From assembly GCF_014648355.1 (NCBI RefSeq), contig NZ_BMQY01000009.1, positions 1-64,000 on the forward strand: a stretch of DNA of 64,000 bases. The letters are read 5' to 3'. Under the pieces are notes generated by a model. That model was not told where the DNA came from and did not search any database. It saw only the letters and a program-made list of their open reading frames with translations. The stretch is from Couchioplanes azureus (GTDB lineage Bacteria; Actinomycetota; Actinomycetes; Mycobacteriales; Micromonosporaceae). Below are positions 1-8,364 of this stretch, one piece after another (the stretch's first letter is position 1; the number at the start of each line of letters is the position of its first letter). Both the position numbers and the translations under genes were made by a program.

Positions 1-873
1 GTCGGCGCGACCCTGCTGATCGCGGCGCTGTCGATGAGCGTGTGGGCGCACCACATGTTCGTCACCGGCCAGGTGCTGCTGCCGTTCTTCAGCTTCCTGA
101 GCTTCCTGATCGCGGTGCCCACCGGCATGAAGTTCTTCGTGTGGATCGGCACGATGTGGCGCGGGCAGATCAGCTTCGAGTCGCCGATGCTCTTCGCGAT
201 CGGCTTCATGGTCACGTTCCTCTTCGGTGGCCTCTCCGGCGTGCTGCTGGCGGCCCCGCCGATCGACTTCCACGTGTCGGACTCGTACTTCGTCATCGCG
301 CACTTCCACTACGTGCTGTTCGGCACGATCGTGTTCGCCGTGTTCTCCGGCATCTACTTCTGGTTCCCGAAGATGTTCGGCCGGATGCTCGACGACCGCC
401 TCGGCAAGGTCCACTTCTGGCTGACCTTCCTCGGCTTCCACGGCACGTTCCTGGTGCAGCACTGGCTCGGCGCCGAGGGCTTCCCCCGCCGGTACGCCGA
501 CTACCAGGCCGACGACGGCTTCACCACGCTGAACATGATCTCGACCGTCGGCGCGTTCGTGCTCGGCGCCTCGACCCTGCCGTTCATCTACAACGTGTGG
601 AAGTCGTACAAGGTCGGCCAGCTCGTCACGGTGGACGACCCGTGGGGCGCGGGCAACTCGCTGGAGTGGGCGACGTCCTGCCCGCCGCCGCTGCGCAACT
701 TCGACCGCATGCCGCGCATCCGTTCGGAGCGCCCGGCGTTCGACGCCAAGTACCCGGAGCTGGCCGCCGGCGAGCAGTCCATCGCCGGCCCGCCCGAGGG
801 CGGCGCCCGCCCGCTGACCGGCGAGTCCGACGGCGGCGCGACCTACCGGGAAGACGTGAGCGACCGCAAGTAA
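1..873 (+). CDS. ctaD: Cytochrome c oxidase subunit I, C-terminal part (partial)
   Basis: This is the C-terminal part of the heme-copper oxidase catalytic subunit, which reduces oxygen to water at the cell membrane and pumps protons. The frame is open from base 1, so the start lies outside the window. The read part holds the signature VWAHHMF, whose His pair belongs to the heme a3/CuB centre, then several membrane helices. A HFHYVL segment carries the His ligands of the low-spin and high-spin hemes (HFH near residue 100). The tail after the last helix is hydrophilic, as in actinobacterial CtaD. A hairpin terminator follows 27 bases after the stop. Identification is firm; only the upstream part is missing. 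Confidence 0.95.
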   Translation, partial: VGATLLIAALSMSVWAHHMFVTGQVLLPFFSFLSFLIAVPTGMKFFVWIGTMWRGQISFESPMLFAIGFMVTFLFGGLSGVLLAAPPIDFHVSDSYFVIAHFHYVLFGTIVFAVFSGIYFWFPKMFGRMLDDRLGKVHFWLTFLGFHGTFLVQHWLGAEGFPRRYADYQADDGFTTLNMISTVGAFVLGASTLPFIYNVWKSYKVGQLVTVDDPWGAGNSLEWATSCPPPLRNFDRMPRIRSERPAFDAKYPELAAGEQSIAGPPEGGARPLTGESDGGATYREDVSDRK

Positions 874-900
874 CACCGAGGCGATCCTCGCACCGACGCA

Positions 901-939
901 GCGAAGCCCGCTCCGGCGCCGACCCGGGGCGGGCTTCGC
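901..939 (+). terminator. Hairpin terminator after ctaD
   Basis: A perfect 10-bp stem (GCGAAGCCCG at 901-910 pairing with CGGGCTTCGC at 930-939) closes a 19-base loop. There is no T tract, which is common for actinobacterial terminators. It separates ctaD from the MFS gene. Confidence 0.6.
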
Positions 940-1012
940 CGTGAGCTCCGTCAAATCCGTTGGGAATGTCGTACCCCTGGCGGACACTGTCGGGCGGAGG
1001 TTAGGACCGCAA

Positions 1013-2431
1013 ATGACACTCACGCCTTACCGGGAGACGCTCGCCCTGCGCGGGATCCCGTCGTTGCTCATCGTCGCGACCCTCGCCCGGATCCCCGTCA
1101 CCGCCGGCACGGTCGTGCTCACCCTGCACGTCACCCAGGATCTCCACCTCGGGTACGGCGCCGCCGGGCTGGTCGGCGCCGCCTTCACCATCGGTGGCTC
1201 GCTCGGCGCTCCCGTCCTGGGCCGGATCACCGACCGCAAGGGGCTGCGGCCCGTGCTGGTGCTCACCACCGCCGCCGAGGTGACGTTCTGGACGGCGGCG
1301 CAGTCCCTGCCGTACTGGACGCTCCTCGTCGCTGCCCTGATCGGCGGCTTCCTGACGCTGCCCGCGTTCTCGGTGGCCCGGCAGTCGATCGCGGCGCTGG
1401 CCCCCGAGTCGCATCGGCTGCCCGCCTTCGCGCTCGACTCGATCACCACCGAGCTGTCGTTCATGGCGGGGCCCGCCCTGGGCGTCCTGATCTCCACGAC
1501 CGCGGGCGCGCGCGTCGCGATGTTCGCCGTCGGCGCCGGCATCCTGGCCTCCGGCCTCGGCCTCTACCTGCTCAACCCGCCGATCCGGGGCGAGGACGAG
1601 GCGCCGATCTCGGCCGGCGAACGGGTGCCCCGCAGCGCCTGGCTGCGACCCCGCCTGGTCGCCGTCCTGGCCGCCAGCAGCGCCGCCACCCTGGTGCTCA
1701 GCGGCACGGACGTCGCGGTGGTCGCCGTGCTCCAGCACTCCGGTGAGGTCCAGTGGACCGGGGCGGTGCTCGCCATGTGGGCCGCCTACTCGCTGCTGGG
1801 CGGCTTCGCGTACGGAACGGTCAAGCGGGGCCTGTCGCCGCTGCTCCTGCTGGCCCCGATGGCCCTGCTCACGATCCCCGTGGGCCTGGGCGGCGGTCAC
1901 TGGTGGCTGCTCGGGTTGCTCCTGCTGCCCGCGGGCGCCCTGTGCGCCCCGACCATCACCGCGACGGCGGACGCGGTGAGCCGGCTGACCCCCGCCGCCG
2001 CCCGCGGCGAGGCGATGGGCTGGCACAACTCGTCCCTGACGGTGGGCGTCGCGCTGGGCGCACCGCTGGCGGGCGTGGTGATGGACGCCTCGTCCCCGGC
2101 CTGGGGCTTCGCGGCCGTCGGCGGGGTGGGGCTCGCGGTCGCCCTGCTGGTGCTCCCGGCGGAGCTCCGCCGCCGCGGCACCGAGCCCCCGGACGCCGCC
2201 GCGGAAGCCGGCGAAGGAGCGCAGGCCGCGGACGGCGTGGCGGCCCGGACCGGGGACGGCGTGGCGGTCCGGTCCGCGGACGGCGTGGCGGTCCGGTCCG
2301 CGGACGGCGTGGCGGTCCGGTCCGCGGACGGCGTGGCGGCCCGGGCCGGGGACGGAGTTTGGGAGCGCGGCGAGGCCGGTCCCGCCTGTGAGTTTCCGAG
2401 GCAGGACGACGAGCCGGTCCGGGCCCGCTGA
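1013..2431 (+). CDS. MFS transporter with repetitive C-terminal tail
   Basis: This is a 472-residue major facilitator superfamily permease, probably an exporter, with about twelve hydrophobic segments. The loop between segments 2 and 3 carries the MFS motif A-like sequence GRITDRKGLRP. I chose ATG 1013 over the upstream GTG 941, because GGAGG lies at 996-1000 and the hydrophobic homology begins after it. The last 70 residues are not membrane: they are Ala/Asp/Gly-rich and hold five copies of an 8-residue unit (DGVAVRSA-like) made by a 24-bp tandem repeat. Substrate cannot be told. The gene converges with pncA, whose end is 30 bases away. Confidence 0.8.
   Translation: MTLTPYRETLALRGIPSLLIVATLARIPVTAGTVVLTLHVTQDLHLGYGAAGLVGAAFTIGGSLGAPVLGRITDRKGLRPVLVLTTAAEVTFWTAAQSLPYWTLLVAALIGGFLTLPAFSVARQSIAALAPESHRLPAFALDSITTELSFMAGPALGVLISTTAGARVAMFAVGAGILASGLGLYLLNPPIRGEDEAPISAGERVPRSAWLRPRLVAVLAASSAATLVLSGTDVAVVAVLQHSGEVQWTGAVLAMWAAYSLLGGFAYGTVKRGLSPLLLLAPMALLTIPVGLGGGHWWLLGLLLLPAGALCAPTITATADAVSRLTPAAARGEAMGWHNSSLTVGVALGAPLAGVVMDASSPAWGFAAVGGVGLAVALLVLPAELRRRGTEPPDAAAEAGEGAQAADGVAARTGDGVAVRSADGVAVRSADGVAVRSADGVAARAGDGVWERGEAGPACEFPRQDDEPVRAR
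2231..2350. repeat. 24-bp tandem repeat inside the MFS gene
   Basis: Five contiguous 24-bp units beginning GACGGCGTGGCGG lie at 2231, 2255, 2279, 2303 and 2327. The three middle units are identical. The period is a multiple of three, so each unit adds eight residues to the cytosolic tail. Confidence 0.9.
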
Positions 2432-2465
2432 CCGCCCCTCGCGCGCCGGGCCGGGGCGGGGTCAG
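2428..2465. terminator. Possible bidirectional terminator
   Basis: CTGACC at 2428-2433 pairs with GGTCAG at 2460-2465, and C- and G-rich inner parts can extend the stem imperfectly. The hairpin sits between the convergent MFS and pncA genes and overlaps both stop codons. Confidence 0.35.
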
Positions 2466-3046
2466 GGGGCGGTGATGACGACCGGCTCGCCCGTCGTCGT
2501 CACCGCGGCCTCCTCGAACTGCGTAAGGGCCGCCGCCGTGGTCGCGGGGGCCACGCCGGCCGTCAGGTCCAGCAGCACCGTGGTGGCGAAGCCCGCCGCC
2601 TTGGCGTCCAGCGCCGTCGCCCGTACGCAGTGGTCGGTCGCGATGCCCACCACGTCGACCTCGGTCACGCCGCGACCGCGCAGCCAGTCCGCCAGGCCCT
2701 CGCCGGAGTCGGTGTGGCCCTCGAAGCCGGAGTACGCCGCCGCGTGCTCGCCCTTGCGGAAGACCGCCTCCACCCGGTCGGTGACCAGTGCCGGGTGGAA
2801 CTCCGAGCCGGGCGTGCCCACGACGCAGTGCGCCGGCCACGAGTCCACGAAGTCGGGGTGCGCGCTGAAATGCGCCCCCGGGTCGACGTGGTAGTCCTTC
2901 GTCGCCACGACGTGATCCCAGCGGTCCCCGGAGCCGGTGAGCGCCGAGGAGATGGCGGCCGCCACGCCGGCGCCGCCCTGGACGGCCAGCGAGCCGCCCT
3001 CGCAGAAGTCGTTCTGGACGTCAACGATGATCAAGGCGCGGGCCAT
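2462..3046 (-). CDS. pncA: Nicotinamidase
   Basis: This isochorismatase-fold enzyme of 194 residues hydrolyses nicotinamide to nicotinate in the cytoplasm, feeding NAD salvage. Visible family signs are the N-terminal ALIIVDVQNDFC (catalytic Asp), the zinc-site region DFVDSWPAHC, and the VVGIATDHCVRATALDA block with the catalytic Cys. The ATG at 3046 has a GGAGG at 3051-3055. The gene follows pncB by 25 bases, so the two consecutive salvage steps (nicotinamide to nicotinate, nicotinate to its mononucleotide) are co-transcribed. The length is normal for the family. Confidence 0.95.
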   Translation of the reverse strand: MARALIIVDVQNDFCEGGSLAVQGGAGVAAAISSALTGSGDRWDHVVATKDYHVDPGAHFSAHPDFVDSWPAHCVVGTPGSEFHPALVTDRVEAVFRKGEHAAAYSGFEGHTDSGEGLADWLRGRGVTEVDVVGIATDHCVRATALDAKAAGFATTVLLDLTAGVAPATTAAALTQFEEAAVTTTGEPVVITAP

Positions 3047-3071
3047 GGTTCCTCCGGGATTCGGGCAGCGG

Positions 3072-4361
3072 TCAGGTGGTGGGGACGACCGTGACGGGAA
3101 CGGCCGGGTCTCCGGCCGAGAGCTTGAGCCCCTCCCACGGGATCGAGATCAGGCACTGCCGCAGATGCTCGCGCGACTCCGCCAGCGTCGGCGCCTCGGC
3201 CACCTCGCCGCCCACCACGAAGGACCGCTGCAGCAGCCGGTCGTTCGGCTGGTGATCGGGCACGCCCTGGGAGACGACGATCTCCTCGGTGGCCGTGCCC
3301 GTGGGCTTGTGGCGGCGGATCGCCGTCTTGCGGCCGCCGACGGTCGCCTTGTTCTCCGAGCGCTTCACCACCGGCCGGCCCTCCACCTCGACCAGCTTGT
3401 AGACCAGCCCGGCCGTGGGCGCCCCGGAGCCGGTGACCACCGCCGTGCCCGCGCCGTACATGTCGACCGGTTCCGCGGCCAGGGTCGCGATCGCGTACTC
3501 GTCCATGTCGCCCGAAACGATGATCTTCGTCTCGGTGGCGCCGAGGGTGTCGAGCAGCTCGCGCGAGTGCTGGGCCAGGACCGACAGGTCGCCCGAGTCG
3601 ATGCGGATCGCCCGCAGGTCCGGGCCCGCCACCGCGATGGCGTTGCGGATGCCCTGCGCGATGTCGTACGTGTCCACCAGCAGCGTCGTGTTCTTGCCCA
3701 GCGCCGCCACCTGCGAGGCGAACGCGGCCGGTTCGTCGTCGTGGAGCAGGGTGAAGGCGTGCGCGGACGTACCCGTGGTGGGAATGCCGTAGCGCCCGCC
3801 CGCCGCCAGGTTCGACGTGGACGCGAAACCCGCGAGGTAGGCCGCGCGGGCCGCGGCCACGGCGGCCTCCTCGTGCGTACGCCGGGAGCCCATCTCGATG
3901 ATCGGCCTGCCCCGGGCGGCGGTGACCATCCGGGCGGCCGCCGAGGCGATCGCGCAGTCGTGGTTGAGCACCGACAGGATCAGCGTCTCCAGCACCACGC
4001 ACTCGGCGAACCCGCCGGAGACGGTGAGGATCGGGGAGCCGGGGAAGAAGAGCTCGCCCTCGGCGTACCCGTCGATGTCGCCCGTGAACCGGTAGTCCGC
4101 GAGCCAGGATGCCGTGGTCTCGTCGACGATGCCCGCCTTCCGCAGGAAGGCCACGTCCTCGTCGGTGAAGCGGAAGTCGCGGACCAGCTCGATCAGCCGT
4201 CCCTGACCGGCGGCCACGCCGTAGCGGCGCCCGGTGGGCAGCCGGCGGGCGAACACCTCGAAGACGCTGCGGCGATGCGCCGTCCCGTCCCGCAGGGCCG
4301 CACTCACCATGGTCAGCTCGTAGTGATCGGTCAGCAGGGCCGGAGAGAACGCGGCAGTCAC
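3072..4361 (-). CDS. pncB: Nicotinate phosphoribosyltransferase
   Basis: The 429-residue enzyme couples nicotinate to PRPP to give nicotinate mononucleotide. Family features are the N-terminal LLTDHYELTM, the MGSRRTHEEAA segment in the middle, the substrate-binding IRIDSGDL (near residue 250) and the IIVSGDMDEY strand. The start is GTG 4361 with a GAGGAGG about 6 bases upstream. It leads the pncB-pncA operon. In M. tuberculosis pncB1 also neighbours clpS; here a large LuxR gene has been placed between them. Two copies of a 56-bp sequence lie just upstream and may hold the promoter. Confidence 0.95.
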   Translation of the reverse strand: MTAAFSPALLTDHYELTMVSAALRDGTAHRRSVFEVFARRLPTGRRYGVAAGQGRLIELVRDFRFTDEDVAFLRKAGIVDETTASWLADYRFTGDIDGYAEGELFFPGSPILTVSGGFAECVVLETLILSVLNHDCAIASAAARMVTAARGRPIIEMGSRRTHEEAAVAAARAAYLAGFASTSNLAAGGRYGIPTTGTSAHAFTLLHDDEPAAFASQVAALGKNTTLLVDTYDIAQGIRNAIAVAGPDLRAIRIDSGDLSVLAQHSRELLDTLGATETKIIVSGDMDEYAIATLAAEPVDMYGAGTAVVTGSGAPTAGLVYKLVEVEGRPVVKRSENKATVGGRKTAIRRHKPTGTATEEIVVSQGVPDHQPNDRLLQRSFVVGGEVAEAPTLAESREHLRQCLISIPWEGLKLSAGDPAVPVTVVPTT

Positions 4362-4393
4362 GAGTGCCTCCTCGACATGCCTTGCCGGCCGTT

Positions 4394-4536
4394 GCCGTCA
4401 CGGCCGTTGCCGCGGAGAGGTGGGCGTAGCTCGGTGCAGTCAGTCACGCTGTGTCTCCTTGGCGTGCCTTCCTGGCCCTCGCCGTCACGGCCGTTGCCGC
4501 GGAGAGGTGGGCGTAGCTCGGTGCAGTCAGTCACGC
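4394..4536. repeat. Two 56-bp direct repeats upstream of pncB
   Basis: An identical 56-base sequence beginning GCCGTCACGGCCGTTGCCGC occurs at 4394-4449 and again at 4481-4536, 87 bases apart start to start. It fills most of the space between the end of the LuxR gene (4544) and the pncB start (4361). It could be a duplicated promoter/operator for the NAD salvage operon or a simple local duplication. Confidence 0.85.
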
Positions 4537-4543
4537 CCCTACC

Positions 4544-7471
4544 TTATTGCGGCAGCAATCGCAGTGCGGGCGCCAGTTCGTTGCGGCCGCTGACGCCGAG
4601 CTTGGTGTAGACACGCTGTAGGTGATTCTCCACCGTGCGTGGTGAGAGGAAGAGCCGGTCGGCGATCTCGCGGCTGCGGACGCCGCTCGCCGCCAGCTCG
4701 GCCACCTGTCGCTCCCGGACGGTCAGCGTCGGCTGCACCGCCAGCAGCGCCGGCGTCCGCAGGGTCTCGCAGCGGGCCAGCAGATCGGCGAGCAGGGTGC
4801 TGGCACCGAGCGCCCGCGGATCCCGTTCGGTGCGGAAGATCTGGACCGCGCGCGCGGCCGCCTCGGCCGCGAAGACCTGATACCCGTGTACGGAGAGCTC
4901 GCGCGCCACCGCGAGGTGGGCCTCGCCGTCCGCGCCGGCGCACGCGTGGCGCACCAGCAGCGGGGTCGCCCGCCCGCCGACGGCCTCGGCGAGCTCGGCC
5001 ATCCGGGCGGCGGCCAGCTCGGGGCTGCCGAGCCGGACGAGGTCGTAGAGCACCAGCAGCTCCACCGCGTGGAAGCCGGCCGTGCGCAGCCGCGCGGCGA
5101 CGTCGAGCAGCACGCGTACGGCGGAGGCGAGATCCCCCGCGCAGGCGTGGGTCCAGGCCCGGGCCTGCTGCCGCCAGGCGTAGTAGAGGCCGGTGGCGTG
5201 GCCGGCGGCCGAGTCCGCGATCTCCAGCGACGACCGGGCCAGGGAGTGGTCGCCGCGCTGCGCCGCGACGGTGGCCCGGGCGACATGTGCGCAGCCGTCG
5301 TAGACGCGGGTCATGGCGAGCGCGGCGCAGGCCTGCTCCACCGCCCGCAACGCCTCGTCGGTGCGCCCGGACAACAACGCGGCCCGGGACTCCAGCAGCG
5401 ACACCCAGCCCGAGCCGAACCCGAAGCCGCCCGTCTGGGCGAGGGCGGCGAACTCCGCGGTCACGATCCGGTCGATCGCCGGCAGGTCCAGCGAGACGCT
5501 GGCCAGGGTGCCCTCGCACATCTGGAGCGCGTACTGCAGGGCCGGGATGTCCCGCCGCCAGGCGGCGGGGTCGGCGCCGGCCGTCGTGAGCAGCTCCCGG
5601 GCGCCGTCGGGGTCGCCGGCGAGGGCCGCCAGGAAGGCCAGCACGCAGCGCGCCAGCCCGCGGGCGGGGACGCCCGCCGCCGGGTTGCCCAGGACGCCGA
5701 CCGCGAGCTCCCGGGCCCGGGCGGCCTGGTCGCACTGCAGGCGGATGAAGGACTCGACGGCCCGTACGCGCGCCGCGTCGGCCGGGTCGGCGTGCACGGC
5801 GGCGGCGAGCGTGTCGGCGGCTTCCGGCCTGCCCAGGCCGAAGAACTCCACCGTCGCGCGGGCGGTGGTCCATCGGGCGCTGTCCTCCGGCGAGGCGTCC
5901 AGGACCGCCAGGGCCTCCTCGGGCTCGTCGGCGAAGAGCAGCGCCGTGGCGAGCAGCTCGGCGGCCGGGCCGGGCCTCGGGGCGCCGGACGTGGAAACGC
6001 GGCCGGGCCTGGCAGTGGGGCCGGGCGTGGAAACGCGGCCGGGTCTGGGGGCGAGGCCGGGTTTGGTAGCGGGGCCGGTCTTGGAAGCGAGGCCGGGTTT
6101 GGTAGCGGGGCCGGGTTTGGTAGCGGGGCCGGTCTTGGAAGCGGGGCCGGTCTTGGAAGCGGGGCCGGTCTTGGAAGCGGGGCCGGTCTTGGAAGCGGGG
6201 CCGGGATTCTGGGTGTCGGGGCGGGCGCCGGGTTCGCCGACGGCCAGGCCCGAGGCGGCTGGGCCGGGACTGGCCGGGCCGGAGGTGGCTGGGCCGGGGC
6301 CGGGGCTGGCCAGGCCGGGGGTGGCGTCGTGGGCGGCGGATGCCAGGCGGCGGGCCAGGGCGATGTCGAAGCGGGCGAAGGCCTGCGACGCCGCGTCGAG
6401 CAGGAGCGCGTCGTCCTGGGCCGTGCCGGAGTCGAGTCGCCAGACCGCGACCCGCAGCAGATCGTCGCGGCGCCGGGCGCCGACGGATTCCACCAGGTCG
6501 GCGAGGGTGGCCAGGAGCCGGCGGGCCCGGGTGACCGGGCAGCGGCGGCGCACCACCTCGCCGTAGAGCGGGTGGGCCAGGCTCACGTCGCGCCGGCGTT
6601 CGTCGCGGGTCACCCGGATCAGCCCGCGCTCCTCGGCGGCCTCGACGTCGGCCGGGTCCGCGGCACGCAACAGCAGCGGCAGGCCGATCGGCTCGCCGAA
6701 GGAGGTGAGCTCCAGGACGTCGCGGACCCCGGCCGTCAGGCTCCCGACCCGGGCGTCGACCAGCTCCGCCAGGCTCGGCGCCAGCATCAGGCGACCGGTC
6801 CAGCGCCAGAAACCGTACGCCTGGAGCAGCTCCCCGCCGCGGACCGCGGCCATGACCAGCTCGCGCAGCAGCAGTGGGTTGCCGCCGCCCAGCCGGCCGA
6901 GCCGTTGCGCGGACCCCGCCTCGACCGGTCCGCCGGTCAGGGCGGTGAGCAGCGCCTGCGACTCGTCGGTGGGCAGCGGGGCCAGCTCGGCGTGGCCGAC
7001 GAGGCCCTCGGTCCACAGTGCCGAGATGGGCGGCGGCACCGGCTCGGAGGTCCGCAGGGTGGCGAGCAGCGTCGCTCCCTCGCGGACGAGCAGGTGCACC
7101 AGCGCCGCCGAGGGCGGATCGAGCAGGTGGGCGTCGTCGACGGCGAGCACGACCGGGCAGTCGCCGGCGGCGGCGTGCACGGCCTCGGCCGCCCACCGCA
7201 GCAACCCGGCGGGGGAGAGGCCGGCGGGCGGGTCCGGCGGCAGGATCTGGGCGAGGCCGCCGAACGGCAGCCCGGAGCTCGCGATGGTGGCCGAGGCGGA
7301 GAGGACCGCCCACTTGTCCCCCGGAAGGCCGGTGACCGCCTCCCGCAGCAACCGGCTCTTGCCGATGCCGGCAACGCCACTGAGGATCAGGCCGTGCTCG
7401 GACTGGCTGGTCGCGACGGTGCGGAGGCGGGCCAACTCGTCGGCGCGGCCGACGAATTCCCAGTGCTCCAC
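4544..7471 (-). CDS. LuxR-family ATP-binding regulator (LAL type)
   Basis: This is a large transcriptional activator of about 975 residues. The N-terminus carries an AAA/STAND ATPase with Walker A GVAGIGKSRLL (near residue 30) and a Walker B-like VVLAVDDAHLL. A long helical repeat region follows, then a C-terminal LuxR helix-turn-helix (LTVRERQVAELAASGV ... SPRTVENHLQ). The ligand and target genes are unknown. I chose GTG 7471 because family similarity begins at EHWEFVGRADEL; the frame stays open to 7966 but runs into low-complexity repeats. No strong ribosome site is visible, so the start is uncertain. An 18-bp tandem repeat adds about 70 Pro/Gly/Ala-rich residues in the middle (residues about 423-495). 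Confidence 0.8.
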   Translation of the reverse strand: MEHWEFVGRADELARLRTVATSQSEHGLILSGVAGIGKSRLLREAVTGLPGDKWAVLSASATIASSGLPFGGLAQILPPDPPAGLSPAGLLRWAAEAVHAAAGDCPVVLAVDDAHLLDPPSAALVHLLVREGATLLATLRTSEPVPPPISALWTEGLVGHAELAPLPTDESQALLTALTGGPVEAGSAQRLGRLGGGNPLLLRELVMAAVRGGELLQAYGFWRWTGRLMLAPSLAELVDARVGSLTAGVRDVLELTSFGEPIGLPLLLRAADPADVEAAEERGLIRVTRDERRRDVSLAHPLYGEVVRRRCPVTRARRLLATLADLVESVGARRRDDLLRVAVWRLDSGTAQDDALLLDAASQAFARFDIALARRLASAAHDATPGLASPGPGPATSGPASPGPAASGLAVGEPGARPDTQNPGPASKTGPASKTGPASKTGPASKTGPATKPGPATKPGLASKTGPATKPGLAPRPGRVSTPGPTARPGRVSTSGAPRPGPAAELLATALLFADEPEEALAVLDASPEDSARWTTARATVEFFGLGRPEAADTLAAAVHADPADAARVRAVESFIRLQCDQAARARELAVGVLGNPAAGVPARGLARCVLAFLAALAGDPDGARELLTTAGADPAAWRRDIPALQYALQMCEGTLASVSLDLPAIDRIVTAEFAALAQTGGFGFGSGWVSLLESRAALLSGRTDEALRAVEQACAALAMTRVYDGCAHVARATVAAQRGDHSLARSSLEIADSAAGHATGLYYAWRQQARAWTHACAGDLASAVRVLLDVAARLRTAGFHAVELLVLYDLVRLGSPELAAARMAELAEAVGGRATPLLVRHACAGADGEAHLAVARELSVHGYQVFAAEAAARAVQIFRTERDPRALGASTLLADLLARCETLRTPALLAVQPTLTVRERQVAELAASGVRSREIADRLFLSPRTVENHLQRVYTKLGVSGRNELAPALRLLPQ
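5985..6210. repeat. 18-bp tandem repeat inside the LuxR gene
   Basis: Four perfect copies of GGTCTTGGAAGCGGGGCC lie at 6131, 6149, 6167 and 6185, with degenerate copies back to about 5985. On the coding (minus) strand each unit encodes six residues (GPASKT or GPATKP). The array keeps the frame and probably forms a flexible linker whose length can vary between strains. Confidence 0.9.
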
Positions 7472-8033
7472 GGGCTCAGCATATCGAGATCTATCATCCC
7501 CGCGGTGCCCCCGGTGCCCGCGTCCGGAATGAGTATGTGCGGGTAAAACGGTGAGTAATCCGACATCTGTCCCGAGCCGTTCCGGCCGTTTACGGTTCGG
7601 CGGTGCCGGCGCAACGTGCCCGGGCGTGCCTGGCGGGGCAGGCCCGGGCGCCCGCCCATCCTCGCCAGGGGCGGGCCAGGGTGCCCGCGCATCTCTGCCG
7701 GAGGGCGGGCCAGGGTACCCGCGCATCTTCGCCGGGGGCGGGCCCGGGCGCCTGCGCATCTTCGCCGGGGGCGGGCCCGCGCGCCTGCACTTCTTTGCGC
7801 CGGGAGCTGGCCCTGGCCGTCTCCACGTGTGCGGTGCGCCGGCGCTGACGACCGGCCGGGCGATCGCCGCCCGTGGCGGGCCGCTGGCGTCCTGTCGGAC
7901 CGGGGGATCTGCGGGTTCGCCCTGGCGACCGGCGGCGCCGGGCACCGGGCCGGCGGGGTGGAACACGAGGTTCGCGCCGCGTCATCCCTCGGCGGCTGGA
8001 CCCCAGCCCCGGGCGGCGTGGCACGATGGGGGC
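7472..8033. other. 562-bp intergenic region with 33-bp tandem repeats
   Basis: The region lies between two divergent genes, the LuxR gene and clpS. About 7651-7800 holds four to five units of 33-34 bp (starts near 7651, 7684, 7718, 7751 and 7784), each with a CCCGCGCATCTTCGCC-like core followed by GGGGGCGGGCC. One unit is 34 bp, which breaks any reading frame, so I read it as non-coding. Promoters of both genes should lie here. I see no other gene. Confidence 0.6.
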
Positions 8034-8324
8034 ATGGCGTTGCCTCAGGTCGCTCCCGTCGAGACGCCGCAGATCGAGGAGGTGCCGGCTGATGACCGGC
8101 CGTGGGTGACCATCGTCTGGGACGATCCGGTCAATCTGATGTCGTACGTGACCTGGGTGTTCCAGAAGCTCTTCGGCTACAGCCACGAGAAGGCCGAGAA
8201 GCTCATGATGGACGTCCACAACAAGGGCAAGGCGATCGTCTCGTCCGGCGCGCGCGAGCGCATGGAGATGGACGCCTCCCAGCTTCACGGATACGGTCTG
8301 TGGGCGACGGTGGACCGCGCGTGA
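8034..8324 (+). CDS. clpS: ATP-dependent Clp protease adaptor ClpS
   Basis: The 96-residue adaptor delivers N-degron substrates to the ClpC/ClpA-ClpP protease. Core motifs are VTIVWDDPVNLMSYVTWVF, which carries the Asp of the N-degron pocket, and the helix EKAEKLMMDVHNKGKA, which contacts the pocket and the Clp N-domain. ATG 8034 starts the conserved part; the longer open frame upstream is repeat DNA. It opens a gene run also seen in M. tuberculosis (Rv1331 onward). The next gene starts 40 bases later. Confidence 0.93.
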   Translation: MALPQVAPVETPQIEEVPADDRPWVTIVWDDPVNLMSYVTWVFQKLFGYSHEKAEKLMMDVHNKGKAIVSSGARERMEMDASQLHGYGLWATVDRA

Positions 8325-8364
8325 CTTTTGAGCTTGGGTTCGATGCTAGGCGGGTGATCGGCTG

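Noticed and set aside
1001..2026. Minus-strand frames opposite the MFS gene
   Set aside because: They give Gln/Gly/Arg-rich translations without motifs; the plus strand shows clear membrane helices.
6131..6202. CRISPR-like repeats
   Set aside because: The repeats are contiguous 18-bp units without spacers and are inside a coding frame.
4886..7546. An 886-codon open frame on the plus strand
   Set aside because: It is antisense to the LuxR regulator with clear Walker and HTH motifs.
7651..7800. CRISPR array in the 33-bp repeats
   Set aside because: Units are contiguous and similar throughout, with no unique spacers and no cas genes in the window.
7472..7966. N-terminal extension of the LuxR protein to 7966
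   Set aside because: The extra residues are low-complexity repeat translation; one repeat unit is 34 bp and breaks the pattern; family similarity starts near 7471.
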